A DNA stretch of 64,000 nt from DATFRX01 sp035630615. Its GTDB lineage: Bacteria > Actinomycetota > Actinomycetes > Propionibacteriales > Nocardioidaceae. The notes under the pieces are model-generated. The model ran no database searches. It was not told the DNA's origin and saw only the letters and a list, made by a program, of their open reading frames with translations. A program made the translations under genes and the position numbers. Positions 54,384-62,759 of the stretch are shown here, piece by piece (the first letter of the stretch is position 1; each line of letters starts with the position of its first letter). The DNA is taken from assembly GCA_035630615.1 (NCBI GenBank), contig DASQKI010000012.1, positions 56,713-120,712 on the forward strand. The letters are read 5' to 3'.

Positions 54384-54970
54384 CCATGCCGGCAGCCGCG
54401 TACCCGCAAAAGACCATGCCCGAGATCGCCCTCGACATCCCGCCGGACTTTCACGAGGTCCCGCTCGAAGCGGCCATCGAAGACCGGGTCGCGGCGCAAA
54501 ACGCGCTCATCGAAGACATCGGCCTGCACGACACCGAGCAGCGCGAGGGTCTCGGGCTCTATCTCGAGGCGATCGCCCGGACGCTCGCCGGCGGGCCCGT
54601 CGTGGGGACGGCTTTTTGCGCCGTCGAGATGGATGGCCGGCCGTCCACGGCGACGCTGACAGTGGCCACCCAGTCGACGTCGACGACCGACCCGCTCATC
54701 GTCGTCGCCGGCACGGCCGAGGCGATGCGGCGCACCGGCCGCTACACCCGCGTCGGCGTGGAGGTCGCCGGCTCACACCGGGCCGTCTTCGCCAGCGGCG
54801 CGGCCGGCGCCGAGGGGCTCGAACTGCAACAGACGACCGCGGTCGTGCCGGTGCCGGGGCACGCGTCGACGGTGCTGGTCACGATCGCCACGCCGTCACG
54901 CGACGACATCGCGACCTACGAGCGGGTCGTGCGGTCGATCGCCGCGTCGCTGCGCGTCGTCACGTCGTAG
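54380..54970 (+). CDS. Unknown soluble protein, third gene of helical-protein operon
   Basis: 196 aa from ATG 54380, overlapping the previous stop (ATGA). It looks like one alpha/beta domain with strands such as VVGTAFCAVEMDG, TATLTVATQ and RAVFASGAAG, without membrane helices. Small actinobacterial proteins of this look often accompany type VII secretion genes, but I cannot assign a family. The last 11 bp overlap the convergent glgX gene. Confidence 0.6.
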   Translation: MTMPAAAYPQKTMPEIALDIPPDFHEVPLEAAIEDRVAAQNALIEDIGLHDTEQREGLGLYLEAIARTLAGGPVVGTAFCAVEMDGRPSTATLTVATQSTSTTDPLIVVAGTAEAMRRTGRYTRVGVEVAGSHRAVFASGAAGAEGLELQQTTAVVPVPGHASTVLVTIATPSRDDIATYERVVRSIAASLRVVTS

Positions 54971-56975
54971 GTCGGTCCGACCCGGCCCGAAGCACCACGA
55001 GGCTGCGACCGGCCACATGGACGACCTCGCCGCCCCCGACCTGATCGGTCTTGACGTCTCCGGTGTTGAGGATGACGTCGTAGGCCTTCGGCCAGGGTTC
55101 GCCGGGCATGGTCCACGCCGCCTGGTCCGCACCCGCGTGCAGCAGCAGCAGGAACGACGCGTCGTCGATCGCGGCCCCGGACAGGAACATGCCGAGGCTG
55201 GCCAGGCCACCGTCGGCCCAGTCGGCGTCGGTGAGCTCGCGGCCCTCGGGGTGAAACCATGCGAGGTTCTTTTGGCCCGTGTCGCCGATGGGGCGGCCGT
55301 CCAGGAAGTGCCGCTGCCGGAGCACGGGATGCCGAGCGCGTAGGGCCAGCAGGTCGCGGGCGAGATCGGTGAGGTGGCTCCATCGCGGGTCGGGCTGCCA
55401 GTCGATCCACGAGGTCTCGTTGTCTTGGCAGTAGGCGTTGTTATTGCCGCCCTGGGACTTGCCCCGCTCGTCGCCTGCCGTGATCATTGGCACGCCGGTC
55501 GACAGCAGCGTGGTCGCGAGCAGATTGGCCGCCTGGTGCCCTCGCAGCCCGACGACGGCCGCGTCGTCGGTCTCACCCTCGACGCCGCAGTTCCACGAGC
55601 GATTGTCGTCGTGTCCGTCGCGGTTGCCCTCGCCGTTGGCTTCGTTGTGCTTGTCGTTGTAGGACACCAGGTCGCGCAGTGTGAATCCGTCATGAGCGGT
55701 GATCAGGTTGATTGACGACAGCGGGTGGCGGCCGTCGTCGGCGTACAGATCGCTGCTGCCGGACAGCCGGTAGGCCAGATCGCGAACGCCGCCGGACTTG
55801 CCGCGCCAGAAGTCTCGTATGGTGTCGCGGAACCGGTCGTTCCACTCGCACCAGCCCGGTGGAAACCGGCCGACCATGTAGCCGTCGCCGCTGGCGTCCC
55901 AGGGCTCGGCGATCAGCTTGGTCTCGCGCAGCACTGGGTCCTGCGTGATCGCCGACAGAAGCGGTGCGTTGGGGTCGGGTCCGTTGCCGTCGCGAGCCAG
56001 CGCCGACGCGAGGTCGAAGCGGAATCCGTCGACGTGCATCTCGCGGACCCAGTAGCGCAGCGAGTCCATGATCAGCCGCATCGCCGCCGGGTGGTTGGCC
56101 CGGACCGTGTTGCCGACGCCGGTCACGTCGTAGTAGTGGCCGTCGTCGCCGTGCAGGTAGTAGGCCCCGTCGTCGAGCCCGCGCAGCGACCAGGTCGGGT
56201 CGCCCGGCCCGCCCTCGCCGGTGTGGTTGTAGACCACGTCGAGGATCACCTCGAGACCGGCCGCATGCAAGGCGCGGACCATCGCCTTGAACTCGCTCAC
56301 CTGCCCGCCGGTGTCGCCGCGACTCGAGTAGTCGCCGTGCGGCGCGAAGAACGCCAGCGTGTTGTAGCCCCAGTAGTTGGTCAGCCCACGGGCAGCCACG
56401 GCCGGTTCCGTGCCGAACTGGTGCACCGGCAGCAGCTCGATCGCGGTGACGCCGAGTGCGGTCAGCTCGCCGAGGACGGCGGGGTGGGCCAGGCCCGCGT
56501 ATGTGCCACGCAGCTCCGGCGGTACGTCGGGATGGCGCATCGTGAGGCCGCGTACGTGGGCTTCGTAGATGACGGTCTCGGTCCAGGGGCGGGCCGGCGG
56601 CGCGTCGTCGCCCCAGTCGAAGTCGTCGTCGGCCACGATGCTCGCCCAGGCGCCGCTGTGGCGGGCAACGGCCCTCGCGTACGGGTCGATCAGCAGCCGA
56701 TCGGAGTCGAAGCGCCGGCCGTACTCGGGCTCGTAGGGGCCGGCGACTCGCAGCCCGTACCGCGTGCCCGTCGGGAGTGGATCGAGCTCGCCGTGCCACA
56801 CGCCGTTGGTGCACTCGGTGAGGGGGAGGTGGTGCTCGGCGCCGGCGGGATCGAGCAGGGACAGCGTGACCCCGCTGGCCTGCGGCGCCCACACGGCGGC
56901 GTTGGTGCCACCCTCGACGGCGTTGAGGCCGAGCAGGTGGGGCCGCCCCGGCCCGTGCATCGTCGCTGCAGTCAC
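54960..56975 (-). CDS. glgX: Glycogen debranching enzyme GlgX
   Basis: 671 aa GH13 isoamylase-type enzyme that removes short alpha-1,6 branches left by GlgP. An N-terminal CBM48 (about 10-110) precedes the barrel; motifs are VVYNHTGEGG, nucleophile Asp in DGFRFDLASALARDG and acid Glu in KLIAEPWD. GTG 56975 is used; ATG 56960 is possible and neither has a clear ribosome site. Its 3' end overlaps the convergent operon. glgP lies about 1.8 kb away. Confidence 0.93.
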   Translation of the reverse strand: MTAATMHGPGRPHLLGLNAVEGGTNAAVWAPQASGVTLSLLDPAGAEHHLPLTECTNGVWHGELDPLPTGTRYGLRVAGPYEPEYGRRFDSDRLLIDPYARAVARHSGAWASIVADDDFDWGDDAPPARPWTETVIYEAHVRGLTMRHPDVPPELRGTYAGLAHPAVLGELTALGVTAIELLPVHQFGTEPAVAARGLTNYWGYNTLAFFAPHGDYSSRGDTGGQVSEFKAMVRALHAAGLEVILDVVYNHTGEGGPGDPTWSLRGLDDGAYYLHGDDGHYYDVTGVGNTVRANHPAAMRLIMDSLRYWVREMHVDGFRFDLASALARDGNGPDPNAPLLSAITQDPVLRETKLIAEPWDASGDGYMVGRFPPGWCEWNDRFRDTIRDFWRGKSGGVRDLAYRLSGSSDLYADDGRHPLSSINLITAHDGFTLRDLVSYNDKHNEANGEGNRDGHDDNRSWNCGVEGETDDAAVVGLRGHQAANLLATTLLSTGVPMITAGDERGKSQGGNNNAYCQDNETSWIDWQPDPRWSHLTDLARDLLALRARHPVLRQRHFLDGRPIGDTGQKNLAWFHPEGRELTDADWADGGLASLGMFLSGAAIDDASFLLLLHAGADQAAWTMPGEPWPKAYDVILNTGDVKTDQVGGGEVVHVAGRSLVVLRAGSDRPTT

Positions 56976-57005
56976 GAGGGGACATCTTTCCGTACCGGCC
57001 CGACG

Positions 57006-57055
57006 GAGTTGTCAGGCGTATGTCGAGCCCTGGGTCCATATGTGCCTGACAACTC
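57006..57055. repeat. Inverted repeat between glgX and enoyl-CoA hydratase
   Basis: GAGTTGTCAGGC and GCCTGACAACTC are perfect 12-bp arms, with inner GTATG/CATAT extending the stem, around a loop with GAGCCCTGGGTC. It lies between divergent genes, so an operator or dispersed repeat is likelier than a terminator. Confidence 0.6.
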
Positions 57056-57097
57056 GTGGCGGCTAGGCTCGCGGGGCAGTCGACCGAGGAGGAGCAG

Positions 57098-57871
57098 GTG
57101 GCGGAGTTCGTTCGTCTGGAGGTCGCCGACGCGGTGGCGACGATGCGACTCGACCGACCGAAGCTGAACCCGTTGGACGCGGCGATGCAGGAGGAGATCC
57201 GGGCCGCCGCGCACGAGGCCGCGGATCGGGACGACGTACGGGCGGTCGTCATCTACGGCGGGCCAAACGTCTTCGCCGCCGGCGCCGACATCAAGGAGAT
57301 GGCGGACATGTCCTACGCCGACATGGCGCGCCACTCCGGCAAGCTGCAGTCGGCGTTCACCGCCGTGGCGTCGATCCCGAAGCCGGTCGTCGCCGCGGTC
57401 ACGGGATACGCCCTCGGCGGCGGTTGCGAGCTGGCGCTGTGCGCCGACCGTCGCGTCGCGGCCGACGAGGCCAAAATGGGTCAGCCCGAGATCACCCTCG
57501 GCATCATCCCCGGAGCGGGCGGCACCCAGCGGTTGTCCCGCCTCGTCGGTCCGTCGAAGGCCAAGGACATCATCTTCACCGGGCGATTCGTCGAAGCCGA
57601 CGAGGCGTTGCGGATCGGGTTGGTCGACGAGGTGGTCGCGGCCGACGCGGTTTACGACACGGCGATCGCGTGGGCCGGGCAGTTCGCCAGCGGCCCGGCG
57701 TACGCGTTGCGGGCCGCGAAGGAAGCGATCGATCACGGCCTCGGCGTCGACCTCGACACGGGGCTCGAGATCGAGCGGACGCAGTTCGCCGGTCTCTTCG
57801 CGACCGAGGACCGGACCATCGGAATGCGGGCCTTCCTCGGCAAGGCCAAGCCCGCCTTCGAGGGTCGCTGA
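57098..57871 (+). CDS. Enoyl-CoA hydratase (crotonase family)
   Basis: 257 aa. It hydrates trans-2-enoyl-CoA, or dehydrates 3-hydroxybutyryl-CoA to crotonyl-CoA for Ccr. The oxyanion segment FAAGADIKEM and both catalytic glutamates are kept: E111 (GGGCELALCAD) and E131 (GQPEITLGIIPGAGGTQRL), 20 residues apart as in rat hydratase E144/E164. GTG 57098 has GAGGAGGAG just upstream. A TAGGCT -10 candidate at 57064 gives a leader of about 20 nt. The next gene starts immediately after its stop. Confidence 0.92.
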   Translation: MAEFVRLEVADAVATMRLDRPKLNPLDAAMQEEIRAAAHEAADRDDVRAVVIYGGPNVFAAGADIKEMADMSYADMARHSGKLQSAFTAVASIPKPVVAAVTGYALGGGCELALCADRRVAADEAKMGQPEITLGIIPGAGGTQRLSRLVGPSKAKDIIFTGRFVEADEALRIGLVDEVVAADAVYDTAIAWAGQFASGPAYALRAAKEAIDHGLGVDLDTGLEIERTQFAGLFATEDRTIGMRAFLGKAKPAFEGR

Positions 57872-58837
57872 GTGTCCGAGTCGCCGACGCCTCAGACGAC
57901 GCGGGCGGCAACTGCCGAACAGGTCGACGCCGCCTGGCAGGACAGCAAGCTCGCCCAGGTGCTCTATCACGACTGGGAATCGCAGACGTACGACGAGAAG
58001 TGGTCGATCAGCTTCGACCAGCGCTGCATCGACTACGCCCGGGACCGGTTCGTCGCCGTCTCGGGTGGAGCGGGCTGGCCTCACGGCAAGAGCCTCGAGA
58101 TCGGCTGCGGCACGGGTTTCTTCACGTTGAACCTACGGTTGGCCGGCGTGTTGGGCGACGACCTCCATGTCACCGACATCTCGCCCGGCATGGTCGACGC
58201 GGCCAAGCGCAATGCGGCCGAGCTCGGTCTCACCCTCGACGGCGAGCCGGCCGATGTCGAGAAGCTGCCGTACGCCGACGACTCCTTCGACCTCGTCATC
58301 GGGCACGCCGTGATCCACCACGTACCCGATGTCGAGCAGGCGTTTCGCGAGATGCTGCGGGTTCTGCGGCCCGGCGGGCGGTTGGTGATCTGCGGCGAGC
58401 CGACTCGACTCGGCGATCGGGTGGCCCGTCGGCTGTCGCGTGCGACTTGGTGGGCCGCGACCCGGATCACGCACCTCGCCCCGCTGCGATCACGGTGGGC
58501 GCGGCCGTCCGAGGAGCTCGACGAGTCGTCGCGAGCCGCCGCGTTGGAGGCCGTCGTCGACCTGCACACGTTCGACCCGGCCACGTTGGGCGCGACGGCG
58601 CGTCGGGCCGGGGGAGCGGGGGTGCGGACCGTGACCGAGGAGCTCACCGCCGCCTGGTGGGGCTGGCCGGTGCGTACGCTCGAGGCCGCGCTGCCGGCGG
58701 AGCGGCTCGGCCCACGCTGGCGGATGTTCGCGTACCGCTCCTGGATGGCGTTGTCCCGAGTCGACCGGGCGGTGCGGCCGCTCGTACCGGCGGGCCTCTA
58801 CTACAACGTCTCGGTCACGGCCACCAAGCCGACCTGA
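57872..58837 (+). CDS. Class I SAM-dependent methyltransferase
   Basis: 321 aa. The SAM-binding loop is LEIGCGTGFFTLNL (about 74-87), followed by acidic VTDISPGM, the ADVEKLPYADDSFDLVIGHAVIHHV core and LRVLRPGGRLVICGEP. The C-terminal half (about 180-321) is helical and less typical, probably the acceptor-binding part. GTG 57872 directly follows the hydratase TGA, so they form an operon. The acceptor is unknown. Confidence 0.85.
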   Translation: MSESPTPQTTRAATAEQVDAAWQDSKLAQVLYHDWESQTYDEKWSISFDQRCIDYARDRFVAVSGGAGWPHGKSLEIGCGTGFFTLNLRLAGVLGDDLHVTDISPGMVDAAKRNAAELGLTLDGEPADVEKLPYADDSFDLVIGHAVIHHVPDVEQAFREMLRVLRPGGRLVICGEPTRLGDRVARRLSRATWWAATRITHLAPLRSRWARPSEELDESSRAAALEAVVDLHTFDPATLGATARRAGGAGVRTVTEELTAAWWGWPVRTLEAALPAERLGPRWRMFAYRSWMALSRVDRAVRPLVPAGLYYNVSVTATKPT

Positions 58838-58853
58838 CCCCGCTTCCCTCGTA

Positions 58854-58910
58854 GAGGTGTTCGCCGAATGCCGCATAACGGGCGTCGGCGAGCATCTGAA
58901 CGAGTGAAGC
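58854..58910. repeat. 57-bp direct repeat, left copy
   Basis: Matches 59953-60009 with three mismatches. Its left part can fold into a 13-bp stem (AGGTGTTCGCCGA with TCGGCGAGCATCT, two G-T pairs) around 17 nt. It starts 16 bp after the methyltransferase stop and ends 4 bp before the broken gene's stop. Confidence 0.8.
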
Positions 58911-58914
58911 CGGC

Positions 58915-59872
58915 TCAGAGGCCCGGGATGGGCTGGCGTGAGCGACGCATGGCTGCCTCGAGCCGGCGGACGAGATCGGCCTTATCGACCGTGGCGTCCC
59001 GCCAATCCCAGCGAACGACGACGAAGCCGCGCCGCTCGAGCAGCTCCTGGCGTCGCTTCTCGGCGAGCAGTCGCGTCTCGCGTGGCTGTGCTCCAGGCAG
59101 ATCATCGCGGTACTTCATGGCGCCATCCGCCTCGCCGATCACACCGTGGTCGCGCCACAGGAAGTCGACGATGCCGATGAGATCGTTCCAGTCATCAACG
59201 ATCGGCACCTGACACTCGGGGAGCGGCAGCCCGAACTCGAGGAAGGCGGCATACGACACCGATTCGAGGACGCTCTGCCGACGACCGTCGGCGTGGCTGA
59301 TCGTTCGGCGTACCGCCCTGATACCGGGCCAGCCGGTGCAGTGTGTGACGACCTCATCGAGCTCGGCTGGAGCGGTGCGTTGGAGGCGTAGTGCGGAGTC
59401 CGCGACAGCGAGCTGATAGGCGGGCGACGTATGGCGGCCCTCGTCGATCACCGCGCGGGCGCCGGTTACTGATCGGACGCCGTTCACCACAGTCCGGTGG
59501 TGCTCAGGAAGACGCGATGGCCAGAGGTCGAAGGTCGGATAGTGCCGCACGGTGCCGCGCTCAGCGTCGGCGGTGACTGTGGCTCGATCGGCGATGGGTG
59601 CCGGGACGACGATGCCGTGCACGATGAGACCGCTGACGTGCGACGCCCATGTCGGTTCGGCCGTCGCAAGCGTGGCAGCCCCTGCGGCGAGCAGGTTCCG
59701 GCCGGCTGACGAATTGGCCAGGCTCGTAGACCGCCTTTGTCGCGAAACATCCGGTCGTGAGCCGTATCCATTCGTCACGGCGGACAAGACCGCGGACCTC
59801 GCCGCGACTGAAGCCAACCTCCAGGGCATGGGCCGTCGTGAAGACGAGCGGAAGCGATGGCGACGGATCCAC
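58915..59872 (-). pseudogene. Frameshifted AbiEi-like/DUF559 endonuclease-fold gene
   Basis: Read leftward, the first part (59872 to about 59728) encodes VFTTAHALEVGFSRGEVRGL...DEWIRLTTGCF, like the winged-helix N-terminus of AbiEi-type proteins. The rest continues in another frame from about 59720 (SLANSSAGRNLL) to 58915, ending in a DUF559/Vsr-like nuclease region: GIVDFLWRDHGVIGEADG, then ELLERRGFVVVRWDWRD. The frames do not join, so a small indel near 59715-59735 breaks the gene. Such actinobacterial genes are common, variable and of unknown role. It is framed by the 57-bp direct repeats. Confidence 0.7.
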
Positions 59873-59952
59873 GCTGGCATCTTGGCGACCGGAACGGGTC
59901 GGCCGTGCTCGTTATCCACAGATTGACCTCGACTTGGTCGCCTACACTCGCT

Positions 59953-60009
59953 GAGGTGTTCGCCGAATGCCGCATAACGGGCGACGGCGAGCATCTGAAC
60001 GAGGGAGGC
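59953..60009. repeat. 57-bp direct repeat, right copy
   Basis: Second copy of the repeat at 58854-58910, in the same orientation. The 98 bp between it and the next gene hold a short CGAAGC-gggc-GCTTCG hairpin and the promoter below. Confidence 0.8.
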
Positions 60010-60095
60010 GGTCGCAAAGGGTGCGAAGCGGGCGCTTCGTGCGGAGGTGCAGGTCAGACGGGCTGTCGGTCCCAAGAGAATGCGGTCTGCGCCGC

Positions 60096-60101
60096 TAGGC
60101 T
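60096..60101 (+). promoter_or_regulatory. -10 box of a leaderless acyltransferase promoter
   Basis: TAGGCT, exactly 6 nt, then GTG 60108: the ideal spacing for transcription starting at the G of the start codon. Confidence 0.55.
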
Positions 60102-60107
60102 CGCGAC

Positions 60108-60800
60108 GTGTTCGGTCGTCCGCGCGATCCTCGACAGGTCAGGTTTTTGACCTGGTCGTCGCTGCGCTGGATGGTCCGCAATCGGGCCTGGACGCCCTAT
60201 TACCTGGTCCGCTACTGGCGCTTCTTCCTGCTCCGGATTCGCCGGCCCGACGTGGTCACCGAAGGGTTTTGCTTCCTCGGACGCAAGGTCGAGGTCTACG
60301 CCAAGCGCGGCCGGGGCCGGATCGTCCTGGGCCGATTCGTGCACCTCGGCGACCGGACGAAGCTGCGGGCGCACGAGGGGACGCTGCGGGTCGGCGACAA
60401 GGTCGTGTTCGGCGGCGACAACACGGTCAACTGCCTGCTCGACATCGAAATCGGGTCGGCCACCCTGATCGCCGACTGGGTCTACATCTGCGACTTCGAC
60501 CACGTCACCGACGATGTCTCGCGGCCGATCAAGGACCAAGGGGTCGTGAAAACGCCGGTACGGATCGGCCCGGACGGCTGGCTCGGGGTCAAGTCGACCG
60601 TACTTCGGGGCGCCTGGATCGGCCGCGGATGCGTCGTCGCCGCGCACTCGATCGTTCGCGACGGCAAGGTACCCGACTACGCCATCGTGGCAGGGACGCC
60701 GGCGACGGTCGTCAAGGACCGGCGCGAGGGGTACGAGGCGCACCTGAAGCTCCAGGCGTACCTGGAGGAACTCAACGCGAGCTCGCAACCGCCCTGGTGA
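60108..60800 (+). CDS. Left-handed beta-helix (hexapeptide) acyltransferase
   Basis: 230 aa. A basic N-terminal region with aromatic residues (about 15-45) may sit on the membrane. From about 50 the chain shows hexapeptide-repeat turns (RIVLGRFVHLGDRTKLRAHEG; RIGPDGWLGVKSTVLRG) and the usual ending PDYAIVAGTPATVV. A His in DFDHVTDD is a candidate active-site residue. The family moves acetyl or other acyl groups onto sugars or similar acceptors. It faces the glycosyltransferase (10 bp between stops), hinting at a shared glycan role. Confidence 0.85.
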   Translation: MFGRPRDPRQVRFLTWSSLRWMVRNRAWTPYYLVRYWRFFLLRIRRPDVVTEGFCFLGRKVEVYAKRGRGRIVLGRFVHLGDRTKLRAHEGTLRVGDKVVFGGDNTVNCLLDIEIGSATLIADWVYICDFDHVTDDVSRPIKDQGVVKTPVRIGPDGWLGVKSTVLRGAWIGRGCVVAAHSIVRDGKVPDYAIVAGTPATVVKDRREGYEAHLKLQAYLEELNASSQPPW

Positions 60801-60810
60801 CAGCGGAACC

Positions 60811-62077
60811 CTACGGCTCCTCAAGCAGCAGATTGCCCTCGCGGACCCGGATGTCCGGCGCCGGCTCGACGTAGGCCGACCCCACTCGCGCCCGCAGCGC
60901 CAGCTCGTCTCGGATCGCCTGCTCGTACACGCGAACCGTCGCCGATGCCACGACGGGCCACGCGTACGCCGACTCCACGGCGGCCCGCGCCGACCGTCCG
61001 ATGCGCCGGGCGAGCACCTGGTCGTCGAGCAGCGACGTGACCGCGTCGGCCAGCGCCACCGGGTCCTGCGACGGCACGGTCAACCCGAGTCGACTGCCTC
61101 GGACTACCTCGCCGAGCCCACCCCGATCGGCGGCGACCACCGGTGTACCCGCGGCGGCCGCCTCGAGTGCCACGAGACCGAACGGCTCGTATAGCGACGG
61201 CACGAGCGCGAGGTCGGCTGCGGCTGCCATCGCGCTCAGGTCTTCGTCGCCCAACCAACCCACGAAGCACACCGACCGTCCCAGCCGCAGCCGACGGGCC
61301 CGCGCGCGCAGCGCATCCTCTTGGGATCCTCGGCCGGCCACGACGAGACGCAGCCCCGGATGCCGTCGGCGCAAGGCCCGCATCGCGTCGAGGATGGTGT
61401 GGACGCCCTTCTCGTACTCCAGTCGGCCGCTGAAGAGCAGCAGCGGGCCGTCGCCGCCCCATCGCGAGCGGGCAGCTCGCACGGCCGCATCCGATGACTG
61501 CCATCGCGACGTTTCGACGCCGTTGGGGATCACGTCGACCTTGCCGGCGGGCAACTCGAAGAGCCGGGTCACCTCCCACCGCATCGCGTCGGAGCAGGTG
61601 ATCACGCGTCGCGCCTCGTAGGTGAGCCACCATTCGAGCGAGTTGATCGCCTGGTTGAGTGGGCCGGGTAGCCAACCTTGATGGCGGCCGGCCTCCGTGG
61701 CGTGCACGGTGGCGACCAGCGGCACCGCCCAGGCCTCCTTGAGGGTGGCGCCGGTGTGGGCGACGAGCCAGTCGTGGCCGTGCACCACATCCGGCTGCCA
61801 GGTCGACCCGATGGCGAGTGCTGCCCTCGTGAGCGCGTGGTCGAGGGCCATGGTCCAGGCGAGCAGATCGTCCATGGGCACCAGCGGCGGGTCGTGTGGG
61901 ACCCGAACGACCCGGACGCCGCCGATGACCGAGTCGGCCGGAGCGTGGTCGGTGTGCTGGGTCAGCACGACCACGTCGTGGCCGGCCGCAACCAGCGACT
62001 CGGCTACCGTGCACGTGGCGGCTCAGCCCCCCGTACACGAGGGGTGGGTACTCCCACGACAGCATGAGAACGCGCAT
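60811..62077 (-). CDS. GT4 glycosyltransferase, Rv3032/GlgA-like, with a frameshift
   Basis: The gene starts at ATG 62077 (MRVLMLSWEYPPLVYGGLSRHVH), then the frame shifts near 62005-62009 and continues as VAESLVAAGHDVVVLTQH to a TAG at 60811, about 421 aa in all. Motifs are VVHGHDWLVAHT, TVHATEAGRHQGWLPGPL, FSGRLEYEKGVH and the E-x7-E donor site EPFGLVALEAAAAG. It resembles M. tuberculosis Rv3032, the alpha-1,4-glucosyltransferase of methylglucose lipopolysaccharide synthesis. The shift is one base extra or two missing. Because all other motifs are intact, a recent mutation or a sequencing error is possible. Confidence 0.8.
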
Positions 62078-62197
62078 CGGGCAGGGATGTTACCCACAGG
62101 TAAAGTGCGGCATACTGCGTGCCAGGGCGAATCCGAACGGGGACGGATCCAAGAGGGGACCGCCGAGATGTACGTCCGCACGTGGGAGGACACTGAA

Positions 62198-62755
62198 ATG
62201 GTGGCGACCAGCGACTCCGATCCGACTGCATCCGCGGCGAGCGACGAGCCCGATGCCACGCCGCCGACGGACCCGACTCCGTCGGACGACGTGACCGATC
62301 CGCCGGCCACGTCCGCCCCTGCGTCCGCCCCTGCGTCCGCCGCACCGTCCGCCTCTGCCGCGTCCGCCCGCGAGCCGGCCGGGTCGACACGGACGCGATC
62401 GGTGCCGATCAACCGCACCGGTGCTCGCCGCGGCCGCCCAGTGTCGCGCGACCAGGTAATGGGCGCGGTCAACGGTGTACGCGAGCGGCTCGCCGCCCTG
62501 GTGTGGATCGTGGCCGTCGTCTTCGCCGCCATCTTGGCCGCCGGCGCGCTCTTGATCGCGCTCGAGGCCAACCGCAGCAACGACCTGGTGGAGCAGGTGC
62601 TCGACTGGTCCGGCGGGCTCGACGGGCCGTTCCGCGACCTGTTCACCTTCGACGGAGACAACGCCATCAAGAAGGCAGCCCTGGTCAACTGGGGCCTGGC
62701 CGCGGCGGCTTGGCTGATCGGTGGCCGGATCGTCTCGTCGATCATCCGCCCTTAG
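62198..62755 (+). CDS. Small membrane protein with long Ala/Pro/Ser-rich N-terminus
   Basis: 185 aa from ATG 62198, which has GGGAGGA 7 nt upstream; in-frame ATG 62168 is also possible. Residues about 1-65 are disordered (Ala/Pro/Ser/Asp), followed by a basic patch and two helices: one at about 100-122 (LVWIVAVVFAAILAAGALLIAL) and a C-terminal one (VNWGLAAAAWLIGGRIVSSII). A TTACCC/TACTGC pair with 17-bp spacing ending at 62116 is a candidate promoter. Function is unknown. Confidence 0.7.
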   Translation: MVATSDSDPTASAASDEPDATPPTDPTPSDDVTDPPATSAPASAPASAAPSASAASAREPAGSTRTRSVPINRTGARRGRPVSRDQVMGAVNGVRERLAALVWIVAVVFAAILAAGALLIALEANRSNDLVEQVLDWSGGLDGPFRDLFTFDGDNAIKKAALVNWGLAAAAWLIGGRIVSSIIRP

Positions 62756-62759
62756 GCGT

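Noticed and set aside
61697..62197. Upstream part of a long plus-strand frame leading into the 62198 membrane protein
   Set aside because: It is antisense to the conserved glycosyltransferase. The membrane protein has its own ribosome site at 62198.
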